Positions 1-7,009 of a stretch of DNA of 52,640 nucleotides are shown in pieces. Numbering within the stretch: the first letter of the stretch is position 1; each line of letters starts with the position of its first letter. Position numbers and translations under genes: made by a program. This DNA is from Chloroflexi bacterium UBA5189 (GTDB lineage: Bacteria; Chloroflexota; Limnocylindria; Limnocylindrales; CSP1-4), in NCBI GenBank assembly GCA_002413045.1, contig DHWF01000014.1, forward strand, positions 1 through 52,640. The letters are read 5' to 3'. The notes beneath the pieces are model-generated. The model did not search any database. It worked only from the letters and a program-made list of their open reading frames with translations, and was not told the origin of the DNA.

Positions 1-19
1 AGATGTGTATAAGAGACAG
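1..19 (+). other. Tn5/Nextera mosaic-end adapter remnant
   Basis: The first 19 bases read AGATGTGTATAAGAGACAG, the mosaic-end sequence added by Tn5-based (Nextera) library preparation. It is untrimmed adapter at a contig end, not genome. An apparent open frame starting at base 3 begins with the peptide MCIRDR, a known translation artefact of this adapter. Genomic sequence begins at base 20. Confidence 0.97.
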
Positions 20-525
20 GGTTCGGCTCGGAGACGGCGGCGAGCACCGCCATCGAGCGCGGCAAGATCCTCGAGAAGCTGATGCCGGAGGACCTCCTCA
101 AGTTCGGGCTGATCCCGGAGTTCGTCGGGCGCCTGCCGGTGATCGTGACGCTCTCGGCGCTGACCGCGGCGGACCTGGTTCGCGTCCTGACCGAGCCGAA
201 GAACGCGATCGCCCGCCAGTTCCAGAAGTTCCTCTCGCTGGACAAGGTGGAGCTGGTGTTCACGCCGGGGGCACTCCGCGCAGCCGCCGACGGCGCCCTC
301 GAACGGAAGACCGGCGCCCGTGCCCTGCGCTCGATCGTCGAGGAGGCGCTCCTCGAGGTCATGTACGACATCCCGGAGCGCGCCGACGTGCGCAAATGCA
401 TCATCACCGAGGAGACGATCCGGTCCGGCCGGCTGCCGCTCCTCCTGACGAAGACCGACCTCGACAAGGGCGTCGACGAGACGAACTACGAGGACTGGCT
501 AGCGGAGCGCGCCGAGAGCGCGTGA
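20..525 (+). CDS. clpX: ClpX, ATP-dependent protease ATPase subunit (C-terminal part, 5' end cut off)
   Basis: C-terminal part of the AAA+ unfoldase that feeds substrates to ClpP. Visible are the end of the large ATPase domain (GLIPEFVGRLPV, with the sensor-2-proximal segment) and the small domain with ERKTGARALRSIVEE, which carries the sensor-2 Arg. The frame is open through base 22 upstream (GFGSETA...), so the gene continues beyond the contig; the ATG at base 82 is internal. Bases 1-19 are adapter, so the true upstream sequence is missing. A short tail after the conserved core (GVDETNYEDWLAERAESA) is not conserved in ClpX. About 168 of an expected 410-430 residues are present. It converges on the next gene with a 27-base gap. 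Confidence 0.95.
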
Positions 526-552
526 TTCCTGGCCCGGGCCGACGCGCCGGGT

Positions 553-1557
553 CTACTTGACCTCGTCGGACCCCTGGGTCAGCCCTTGGCCCGTCGCGGG
601 ATTGCCCGCCGCGGGTTGTTCGACCGGCGGCCGAAATCCGAGGTTGTGCGACGGCAGCCCGCCGAAGTGAATACCGGGGGTTGGCGTGCCGTCGTACTGC
701 TGGAAGTGGCTCTCGAATGCCTGTGACATCGCCGATTGGGCGGACGCGCCCTCGCCGGAGTTCCCGGTCGTGGCGTAGCGGTACAGGCTCGCGTGGTAGA
801 CCCCGGATAGGGCGGCGCCGACCAGGGCGATTGCTCCGGCCGCGAGGATGGCCACTCCGACCACGACGGCCTGCAGCATGGTGCCGGAGCCCTTCAGCGG
901 CACTGTGGCTAGCCAGCCGCCGCCGAATGCGACGAAGAGCGCGAGGATCCCGAAGACGGCGCTGATGCTGGCGCCACCGATCAGCTGCTGACCCCAGGTC
1001 TTGCTGATGAGCTCGCGGCTGCGCTTGAGCGCCGCCACCGGCCCCAGGTTCTCGGCGACGATGATCGGGACGACGAGGAATGCCAGGAGTCCCCAGCCGA
1101 TTCCGAGGATGCCGACAATGAGCCGGCCGATCGGCCCGGCGCGCTGCGAGAGGCTTCGCAGGATCATCCCGATGGTTGCCGCGATGATCGCGTAGCCGAC
1201 GATCGCGGGAAGGTGCGAGAGCGCGATGCGGAAGCCATCGCGGACGGTGGGATCCCCGCCATTCAGACGGATCATGGCCGCTCCGACGAGCCCGGTGTTG
1301 AAGAAGAAGACCACCGTGTACGCGACGACGTAGAACAGGAACAGGCCGACGTACACGATCGGGCTGAGGCTCTTCCCGTCCGGACTGAGCAGGCTGTTGT
1401 TGAACGCCAGCGAGACCGTCGGGATCAGGAAGGCGATGAAGACGCCGACGAGCCCCAGAAACGCCAGGAACGGGAACAGGAGCAGCTCGCGATCCGTCCG
1501 GAGGACCGCCCAGCTCGCCTTCGCGAGCGCCAAGCTGCTTCGGAGACTGATTATCAT
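553..1557 (-). CDS. DUF6159 family membrane protein
   Basis: Predicted 334-residue membrane protein. The N-terminal signature SLALAKASWAVLRTDRELLLFP matches the start of DUF6159 proteins, which have no assigned function. About six hydrophobic segments follow (FLAFLGLVGVFIAFLIP; VYVGLFLFYVVAYTVVFFFN; AIVGYAIIAATIGM; LIVGILGIGWGLLAFLVVPI; and two near residues 195-260), then a Pro/Gly/Gln-rich cytoplasmic tail. I chose the ATG at 1557 because GGAGG lies 8 bases upstream and the family signature starts there; the frame stays open to 2076, but that part is antisense to the next gene and does not look like protein. A good promoter precedes it (1610-1638). Confidence 0.85.
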   Translation of the reverse strand: MIISLRSSLALAKASWAVLRTDRELLLFPFLAFLGLVGVFIAFLIPTVSLAFNNSLLSPDGKSLSPIVYVGLFLFYVVAYTVVFFFNTGLVGAAMIRLNGGDPTVRDGFRIALSHLPAIVGYAIIAATIGMILRSLSQRAGPIGRLIVGILGIGWGLLAFLVVPIIVAENLGPVAALKRSRELISKTWGQQLIGGASISAVFGILALFVAFGGGWLATVPLKGSGTMLQAVVVGVAILAAGAIALVGAALSGVYHASLYRYATTGNSGEGASAQSAMSQAFESHFQQYDGTPTPGIHFGGLPSHNLGFRPPVEQPAAGNPATGQGLTQGSDEVK

Positions 1558-1609
1558 CGCCGCGCCTCCGCCCTCATGTCGCGACCTTGCCGACCCCGGA
1601 CCGCCGGCG

Positions 1610-1638
1610 ATCGTAGAACACGCGTGTGTGAATTCCAA
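1610..1638 (-). promoter_or_regulatory. Sigma70-like promoter of the DUF6159 gene
   Basis: Reading the minus strand, TTGGAA (1638-1633) is separated by 17 bases from TACGAT (1615-1610). Transcription would start near 1603, giving a leader of about 46 bases with a GGAGG ribosome site before the ATG at 1557. This is one of the two best matches in the window to a -35/-10 pair with ideal spacing. Confidence 0.6.
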
Positions 1639-1789
1639 GATCGATTTCAGCCAGGTGGCATAGGCCACTCGCGGCGCATTTCTGGCCAGGTGCCAGATAG
1701 GCGTTGGCGAATCAGGACCCGAGACTGCGGAGACCGCACCCTCTGGGCGCGGCCGATGCGGCAGGGGGCGCCGCGCGGAGAACCACCAC

Positions 1790-3376
1790 ATGCGCCGCTT
1801 TGCAGCATTCCTGCTGTCGCTCGGCCTGCTCGTCGGCGTGGCCAGCGGACCGCTTGCATCCTCGACCCGTGCCGCATCGCTGAAGATCTGCGGTGACGTC
1901 ACGGTGTACGTCAAGGCGACCGCCTTGGCGACCGGCCTGCTGACGATCAACGACGTCCCGATGGTGATCGCCGCAGGCGCGAGCCTCCCGGCGAGCGTCG
2001 CCGTCGGCGCCGACTTGTGCGTCGACATCACGACGTCAGTCGGTGGGTTGATCACCGGAGCGAGCGTCACCGCCAACGTCCACGCACAGGTGAAGGTCTG
2101 CGGGACGGTGACGGCCTACGTCAAGGCGACCGCCACGGCGACCGGCCTGCTCAAGATCGGGTCGCACTCGTTCACGATCGGGATCGGCTCGCACCTGCCC
2201 GCGAGCGTGCAGGTCGGCGCCGACCTCTGCCTCGATCTGGACGTCGACGGCTTCGGTCGCATCGCCGGCGGCACCGTGACCGCGAACGCCCACGTGCACC
2301 TGCAGATCTGCGGGGAGATCACGGCGTACGTCGCAGCCACGGCCACCGCGACCGGTCTGCTCAAGGTCGGGTCGCACGCCTTCACCTTGGCCATCGACTC
2401 GCACCTGCCAGCAAGCGTGCATGTCGGCGCCGACCTGTGCCTCGACCTCGAGATCGACGGGTACGGGCGGGTCAGTGACGGCACCGTCACGGCCAACGTC
2501 GAGACCCATGTGGAGGTCTGCGGCACCGTGGCGGCGTACGTGAAGGCGACTGCCACGGCGTCCGGCCTGCTCAAGATCGCCGGCCGGACGTTCGATCTCG
2601 GAATCGATTCGAATCTGCCCGCGATGGTCGACGTTGGTGCGGACCTGTGCCTCGACCTCACGCTCAATGCCTTCGGCCAGGTGGGCGGCTGCACCGCGGT
2701 CGCCAACGTCACGGCCACGCTCGACGTCTGCGGCGAGGTGACGGCGTATGTCGCCGCGACTGGCACCATCGATGGCAGCATCACCATCGGTGGGGTCAAC
2801 CGGAAGATCGCAGCCGGCGCCGACATCGACAGCCAGGTCCATGCGGGCGCGTTCCTCAAGCTCCGGCTGATGATCGACGTCTTCGGTCGCGTGGCCAAGG
2901 GATCCGTGCTCAAGGTGGGCGTCTCGATCGAGGACGTCTGCGGCTCGAGCGTCGTCCCGACCCCTGCGCCGTCGGAGGGCCCAGGCGCCTCGGCGGGCCC
3001 CAGCGCAAGCCCGGCAGCGTCCGGAGCCCCAGACGCCTCGGCGGAGCCGGGCGCGTCGGGTGGACCGGGCGCCAGCTCGGCCCCAGACGCCACCGTGAGT
3101 CCGACCCAGGAGGTTGCCGGTCTCGAGACCTGCGGCTCCGGGGTCGGCGGCGGCACGCCCGGCCTGAACGACACGATCATGCCGGACACCGATGCCATCG
3201 GTCGTGTCACCGGGATCGTCGCGGCAAACCTCCTGCCGCTCCTCGCGGTGGGCCTCCTCGGGGCCCTCGCCGCGTGGTACCGGACTCGTCGCCGGAACGG
3301 GCCGCTTGCGGCTGGTGCGGCGACCGTCGGCGAAGACGCCTCGAGCGACCTCGAGACGTCCGGGGACCGGTCGTGA
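1790..3376 (+). CDS. Secreted, membrane-anchored protein with five exact 70-residue repeats
   Basis: 528 residues. A signal peptide (MRRFAAFLLSLGLLVGVASG...AAS) leads into five tandem repeats of exactly 70 residues (see repeat feature), a Pro/Ser/Ala/Gly-rich stalk (about residues 390-440), one C-terminal TM helix (VAANLLPLLAVGLLGALAAWY) and an Arg-rich cytoplasmic end. Each repeat opens with CG-x-VTAYV, has a short beta-like GLLKIG core, an LPASVxVGADLCLDL strand and a GFGRVxxGTVTAN end; repeats 1-4 hold Cys at repeat positions 1 and 44, so disulfides outside the cell are likely. The repeat loosely recalls DUF5666-type small beta domains, but I do not recognise a named family. ATG at 1790 follows a purine-rich GCGGAGAACC. 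Its stop overlaps the next gene's GTG (GTGA), so the two are translationally coupled. Confidence 0.85.
   Translation: MRRFAAFLLSLGLLVGVASGPLASSTRAASLKICGDVTVYVKATALATGLLTINDVPMVIAAGASLPASVAVGADLCVDITTSVGGLITGASVTANVHAQVKVCGTVTAYVKATATATGLLKIGSHSFTIGIGSHLPASVQVGADLCLDLDVDGFGRIAGGTVTANAHVHLQICGEITAYVAATATATGLLKVGSHAFTLAIDSHLPASVHVGADLCLDLEIDGYGRVSDGTVTANVETHVEVCGTVAAYVKATATASGLLKIAGRTFDLGIDSNLPAMVDVGADLCLDLTLNAFGQVGGCTAVANVTATLDVCGEVTAYVAATGTIDGSITIGGVNRKIAAGADIDSQVHAGAFLKLRLMIDVFGRVAKGSVLKVGVSIEDVCGSSVVPTPAPSEGPGASAGPSASPAASGAPDASAEPGASGGPGASSAPDATVSPTQEVAGLETCGSGVGGGTPGLNDTIMPDTDAIGRVTGIVAANLLPLLAVGLLGALAAWYRTRRRNGPLAAGAATVGEDASSDLETSGDRS
1889..2938 (+). repeat. Five tandem 210-bp coding repeats
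   Basis: The codon for the conserved Cys of the CG motif recurs at 1889, 2099, 2309, 2519 and 2729, and a sixth time at 2939 where the array ends. The period is exactly 210 bases with no indel in 1,050 bases. Repeats 2-4 are most alike; repeat 5 has diverged and has Lys in place of the second Cys. Repeat 4 has gained an extra Cys (GGCTAVAN). Confidence 0.93.
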
Positions 3377-4323
3377 CCGCCGACGCACGACCGATGTTGC
3401 TCGCGCGGGCGGCCGCCGGACTGCGGCCGCCCGGCGAGCTCGACGGTGAGGCGGACCTGCCGGGGCTGATGGACCCGGCGGTCGGCCTCCAGCACTCGGT
3501 GACCGTCCTCGCAGTCGTCACGCTGGTCATCGTCGCGTTCACCGCCGGCACGCGAGTCGGCTCCGCCTACCACCTCTCCGACGTCGGAGCGCTGCTGGCG
3601 CTGTACGGCGTTGCCACGTTTGCCGTGTCACGGCTCCCGTGGGGCCGCCTGCCGGCCCTGGGGTCGGTGATCATCATCGGCATCCAGATCCTGTTCGTGG
3701 TGAGCCTGACAACGGTCACCGGCGGTGGCCGCTCGGCCTACTTCGTCCTGTATGCGCCGATCCTGGCCCTCGCCGGCTGGCACCTCCGTCGCGACTGGGT
3801 CGCGGTCTCGGTCGTCGCCGTGGCGATCGTCGAGTGGTGGCGGGCGATGGTCATCGAGGGCGGCAGCGGCAACGCGGATCAGCTGATGGTCGCGCTACCC
3901 CTGTTCGCCGCGATCGCGGCCTTGTCGCACCTGACCGCGCAGCGCCTGCTCAGCGCGATTGCCATGATCCGGCGCGACCAGCTGCGGCTTGCCGAGACGC
4001 TCACGGCCGTGCGGGCCGTCGCGGCGGTCGCCGAGGCCAATCCGCTTGCGGCCGCCTCGGATGCCGCCGCCAGGATCTTCGAGTCGAGGGCGCGGCTCGT
4101 CGCATTCGAGGCGCCCGTCGCGGCCGGCGGCGAGCTCCCCGCGCGAAGCGACGCTGGTCGTCGATTGAGTGTCGCCATGAGCGGCGCCGACGGGACCCAC
4201 GGCGTCATGGAGCTGGAGCGTTCCGAGCCGTTCACCATGACCGAGGTCCGACTGGCGGCAATGCTCGGTGGGACGGCGGGGCAGGCAGCCGACGCCCGAC
4301 CGGCGCGAGGCATCCACGTGTAG
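3373..4323 (+). CDS. Six-TM sensor-like protein with GAF-like stub and no kinase domain
   Basis: 316 residues from the GTG at 3373, which overlaps the stop of the repeat protein (an ATG at 3394 is the alternative). Hydrophobic segments at about residues 41-60, 68-86, 95-115, 118-135, 138-155 and 165-185 give six TM helices, as in the sensor half of many histidine kinases. A helical linker (RRDQLRLAETLTAVRAVAAV) leads to about 90 residues that resemble the start and the end of a GAF domain (the end is FTMTEVRLAAMLGG), and the protein stops. There is no His-box, no ATP-binding N/G boxes and no HD or GGDEF domain. It is therefore either a receptor working by protein contact or a truncated kinase. 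The LuxR-type regulator follows 162 bases downstream. Confidence 0.75.
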   Translation: MTADARPMLLARAAAGLRPPGELDGEADLPGLMDPAVGLQHSVTVLAVVTLVIVAFTAGTRVGSAYHLSDVGALLALYGVATFAVSRLPWGRLPALGSVIIIGIQILFVVSLTTVTGGGRSAYFVLYAPILALAGWHLRRDWVAVSVVAVAIVEWWRAMVIEGGSGNADQLMVALPLFAAIAALSHLTAQRLLSAIAMIRRDQLRLAETLTAVRAVAAVAEANPLAAASDAAARIFESRARLVAFEAPVAAGGELPARSDAGRRLSVAMSGADGTHGVMELERSEPFTMTEVRLAAMLGGTAGQAADARPARGIHV

Positions 4324-4485
4324 AACCGAACTGGCGCGCGCGGAATGGCGACGACCGCTGGGAAGATCGGGTCATTGATCATTCCCGCTCGAGACCGTGG
4401 AATGTGGTGCGGTCCGGCACCTGCCGGACCGATCAACGCCGGCAGGCTGCGTGGCCGTGGTCGGGGGCCGGCGAGTAGGGACACA

Positions 4486-5196
4486 TTGACTCAGCGGCTT
4501 GCGCGCGCCTCAGCGGCATCTCCGGCCGGCGTCGTCATCGCCGACCCCGAGATGCTGGTTCGGGCTGGTCTCCGCGCGGTGATCGACGACGATCGCTCGC
4601 TGCTCGTCGAGGCCGAGGCCGAGACCGGCGCCCACGCTCTCGAGCTCATCACGCGCATCCGGCCGGCCCTTGCCGTCCTGTCGACGGGGCTGCGCGATCC
4701 CGGCGGCATCGAGGTCGCCCGCCTCGCCCGCGCGAGCTCGCCCTCAACCGCGATCGTGCTGCTCGCGCGAGCCGACGATACGCACTCCCTCGTGGACGGG
4801 TTCCGCGCCGGCGTCACCGGGTTCGTCCGTTCGGACGTCGGGCGCGTCGAGCTGCTCACGAGCCTGACCCGCGCCCTTGCCGGCGAATCGGTCATCGATC
4901 CGGCGGCGGCGACGGCCCTCATCATGCGGATGGCGTCGGAATCCGAGCTGCCGGCGCGGACGATGCCCGATCCGCTCACGCCGCGCGAGCTGGAGATCCT
5001 GCAGCTCGTCGCCCAGGGCCAGACGAACCGGCAGATTGCGACCCGACTGATCGTCGCCGTCGGGACGATCAAGATCCACGTCGAGCACATCCTCGGCAAG
5101 CTGGGTGCGGCGGATCGAACGCAGGCGGCAGTTCGCGCCGCCGAGCTCGGCATCGTCCACGCCGACGAACCCGAGGAGCGGGTCAGGCTCGTCTGA
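4486..5196 (+). CDS. LuxR/NarL-type regulator with a degenerate receiver domain
   Basis: 236 residues. The N-terminal receiver fold is clear (GVVIADPEMLVRAGLRAVI; later RADDTHSLVDGFRAGVTGF), but the phospho-acceptor Asp position reads AVLSTGLRDPGG, with Ser66 in place of Asp, and the conserved Lys of the GYLxKD segment is Ser (GFVRSD). The C-terminal LuxR HTH is intact (LTPRELEILQLVAQGQTNRQIA ... VGTIKIHVEHILGKL). It should bind DNA but is unlikely to be switched by Asp phosphorylation. I chose the TTG at 4486, preceded by AGTAGGGA; the frame extends to an ATG at 4345, but those 47 residues are Arg/Gly-rich and unlike the family. It ends 14 bases inside the convergent GGDEF/HD-GYP gene. Confidence 0.87.
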   Translation: MTQRLARASAASPAGVVIADPEMLVRAGLRAVIDDDRSLLVEAEAETGAHALELITRIRPALAVLSTGLRDPGGIEVARLARASSPSTAIVLLARADDTHSLVDGFRAGVTGFVRSDVGRVELLTSLTRALAGESVIDPAAATALIMRMASESELPARTMPDPLTPRELEILQLVAQGQTNRQIATRLIVAVGTIKIHVEHILGKLGAADRTQAAVRAAELGIVHADEPEERVRLV

Positions 5197-6604
5197 GTGG
5201 CGTGACCATTGCTGCGGGCCGCCGCGACGTGGTCCCGACGAGGGACAGGAACACGTCGACGAGCTCGGGGTCGAACTGGACGCCGCGGTTGCGGCGGAGC
5301 TCCGCGATGGCCTCCGAGTGGCTCATCGCCCGCTTGTAGGGGCGCTCGGAGATCATCGCCTCGTAGGCATCGGCAATCGCGACGATCCGAGACCCGATCG
5401 GGATGTCCGCGCCGGCCAGGCCATGCGGGTAGCCCGCGCCGTCGAACCGTTCGTGGTGGTGGAGCACGATCGTGGCGGCGTCCCGGATGGCGCCTGCCTG
5501 TTCCAGCACGACCTGGCCGATCCGCGGGTGCTCGACGATCGTCCGCCACTCGACGGCGGTGAGCGCCGCGGGCTTCGACAGGATCTCGTCTGGGATGGCC
5601 AGCTTGCCGACGTCGTGCAGCAGGCTCGCGGTGCGGATTCGATCGACGTCGCCGTCGGGCAGCCCGACCGCGCGCCCGAGGTCGGCGGATAGGTTCGCGA
5701 TCAGCTGCGACGCGCCGCCGGCCCAGCCGGACCGGAGCGAGAGGGCGTCGAGGAGGTGCCGGTTCGAGGCTTCGAATGCCGCCTGGCCGAGGCCGGCCGC
5801 CTGCAGGCGCGCCGCCGCGTCGATCGTGGCGCGCGAGACCCGGGAGCTTTCATCGTGCGGACGGAATGCCTGCGCCTGGTCGCGCCCGAGGCCCTTGGCG
5901 CCGTAGAGGGCGCTGTCGGCCTCGCGGAGCAGCTGGTCGATGTCGAGGCTCGCGGTTCCGGCGCCGCCCGTGACGCCGACGCTGATCGTGACCTTCACCT
6001 GGGGCCCACCCGACGGCGCGGCGACCGCGAGCGGGGCGCGCCCCACCGCTCGGCGCAGGTGCTCCGCCGACGCGACGCCGCCCTCGATGTCGGTCTCCGG
6101 CATCACGAGCAGGAACTCCTCGCCGCCGTACCGACCGAGCGTGTCGACCGACCGGATCGTGGCCCGCAGGACGTCGGCGACCTGGCGCAGCACCTCGTCG
6201 CCAACAGCATGGCCGTGGGTGTCGTTGACGCGCTTGAAGTGATCGATGTCGATCAGGGCAACGGCGAGCGGGCGGCCGTAGCGGTTGGCGCGCTCGATCT
6301 CGGTTGCCAGGACGGCGAGGCACGCCTGCCGGTTGTCGAGGCGGGTCAGCTGGTCGGTGGCCGCCAGGGTCTCGACGTCGGCGATCCGAGCGGCAAGTCG
6401 TTCGAGGGAGCTTCGAAGCACCGGGTCCGGGTATGGCCTTGGGGCTCGGGACTTGCTGCCATCGGCGGCCTGCGCGAGGCGATCGGTCAGGCGTGCGAGC
6501 TGTCGGGCGCGCCGGCGGCCGATGACCATGGAGAAGGCCAGGGCGCCGAACGCCACGCCGAACGCGATCAATGCCAGGTCGACGATTGCCGTCGGCGGCT
6601 CCAC
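5183..6604 (-). CDS. GGDEF / HD-GYP protein: c-di-GMP synthesis and hydrolysis
   Basis: 473 residues with both ends of c-di-GMP turnover. One N-terminal TM segment (about residues 7-28, AIVDLALIAFGVAFGALAF) anchors it. The diguanylate cyclase domain has an intact active site GGEEF (160-164) preceded by an RxxD inhibitory site (R151-D154), so it should be feedback-inhibited. The HD-GYP phosphodiesterase has HD (H330-D331, LLHDVGKLAIP) and the GYP segment HHERFDGAGYP at about 383-394. All catalytic residues look intact in both, so net direction cannot be predicted. I use the GTG at 6604, preceded by a G-run (CCGGGGGG); the open frame runs far further upstream, but only antisense to valS. It overlaps the LuxR gene's end by 14 bases. 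Confidence 0.93.
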   Translation of the reverse strand: MEPPTAIVDLALIAFGVAFGALAFSMVIGRRRARQLARLTDRLAQAADGSKSRAPRPYPDPVLRSSLERLAARIADVETLAATDQLTRLDNRQACLAVLATEIERANRYGRPLAVALIDIDHFKRVNDTHGHAVGDEVLRQVADVLRATIRSVDTLGRYGGEEFLLVMPETDIEGGVASAEHLRRAVGRAPLAVAAPSGGPQVKVTISVGVTGGAGTASLDIDQLLREADSALYGAKGLGRDQAQAFRPHDESSRVSRATIDAAARLQAAGLGQAAFEASNRHLLDALSLRSGWAGGASQLIANLSADLGRAVGLPDGDVDRIRTASLLHDVGKLAIPDEILSKPAALTAVEWRTIVEHPRIGQVVLEQAGAIRDAATIVLHHHERFDGAGYPHGLAGADIPIGSRIVAIADAYEAMISERPYKRAMSHSEAIAELRRNRGVQFDPELVDVFLSLVGTTSRRPAAMVTPLRRA

Positions 6605-6659
6605 GCTGTTGCCCCCCGGATGAGCGGTCGGCCGCGAACTCGGTGCGCGGTTGCACCTG

Positions 6660-6665
6660 ACCCTA
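6660..6665 (-). promoter_or_regulatory. Putative -10 box of the GGDEF/HD-GYP gene
   Basis: TAGGGT on the minus strand, about 55 bases upstream of the GTG at 6604. No convincing -35. It lies back to back with the -10 box of the valS leader. Confidence 0.35.
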
Positions 6666-6721
6666 GCCGCGCGGGCAGCCCGGGAGGGATGGCCCAATGG
6701 TCCCGCCGGATGCGCCGGTGC

Positions 6722-6727
6722 TAGACT
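6722..6727 (+). promoter_or_regulatory. Putative -10 box of the T-box/valS transcript
   Basis: TAGACT in the context GGTGCTAGACTCG. Transcription would begin near 6734, just before the first conserved T-box bases. The same TANNNT form recurs upstream of other genes here. No clear -35. Confidence 0.45.
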
Positions 6728-6734
6728 CGCGCCC

Positions 6735-6977
6735 TCACGGCGGTGACCGAGAGGAGTAGCGTCCGAACGGGCCCATAGCGAGCGCGGGATGGTGCAAGCC
6801 GCGCGGGCCACGGGACGTGAACGTCGCTCGCGAGTCGTGCGGCCGGCGCCCGTTAGCGCGCCCCGAGGAGGTACCGGATCCGCCGACAAGGCGGCGATCG
6901 GCGGGATGACCGCCGGGGCAACCGGGACTCGAACCAGCAGGTGGTACCACGACCCGTTCGTCCGCTGGACGAGCGGG
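6735..6977 (+). promoter_or_regulatory. T-box leader (tRNA-sensing riboswitch) of valS
   Basis: The 405-base gap between 6604 and 7010 holds a T-box. From 5' to 3': GAGAGGAGTAGCG (6750-6763), the Stem-I-type purine/AGTA element; AGCGAGCGCGGGATGGTGCAAG (from 6777), the GGTGnAAG hairpin usual in actinobacterial T-boxes; and the T-box sequence AGCAGGTGGTACCACG (6936-6951). TGGT at 6942-6945 would pair with an ACCA tRNA end, which fits the A discriminator of tRNA-Val. CGGG (6923-6926) can pair with CCCG (6953-6956) to form the antiterminator; the same CCCG is the 5' arm of the terminator hairpin, so the two are exclusive. Uncharged tRNA-Val should raise valS expression. I could not assign the specifier codon with certainty. 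Confidence 0.9.
6953..6977 (+). terminator. T-box terminator hairpin
   Basis: Arms 6953-6963 and 6967-6977 pair over 11 bp (one G-U) around a GCT loop. The following bases (CGTCTTGATTCTC) are only weakly T-rich, so stopping may depend on the very stable stem. The ribosome site GGGAGG lies 14 bases beyond and is not covered by the stem, which favours transcriptional over translational control. Confidence 0.75.
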
Positions 6978-7009
6978 CGTCTTGATTCTCGGGAGGCGAC
7001 GACACGGTC

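Noticed and set aside
3..560. Open frame starting MCIRDR, 185 residues
   Set aside because: It begins in adapter and is a shifted frame over clpX; Arg/Gly/Pro-rich with no motif.
4345..4485. N-terminal extension of the LuxR regulator from ATG 4345
   Set aside because: The 47 added residues are Arg/Gly-rich, not conserved in receivers, and the ATG has no ribosome site; TTG 4486 does.
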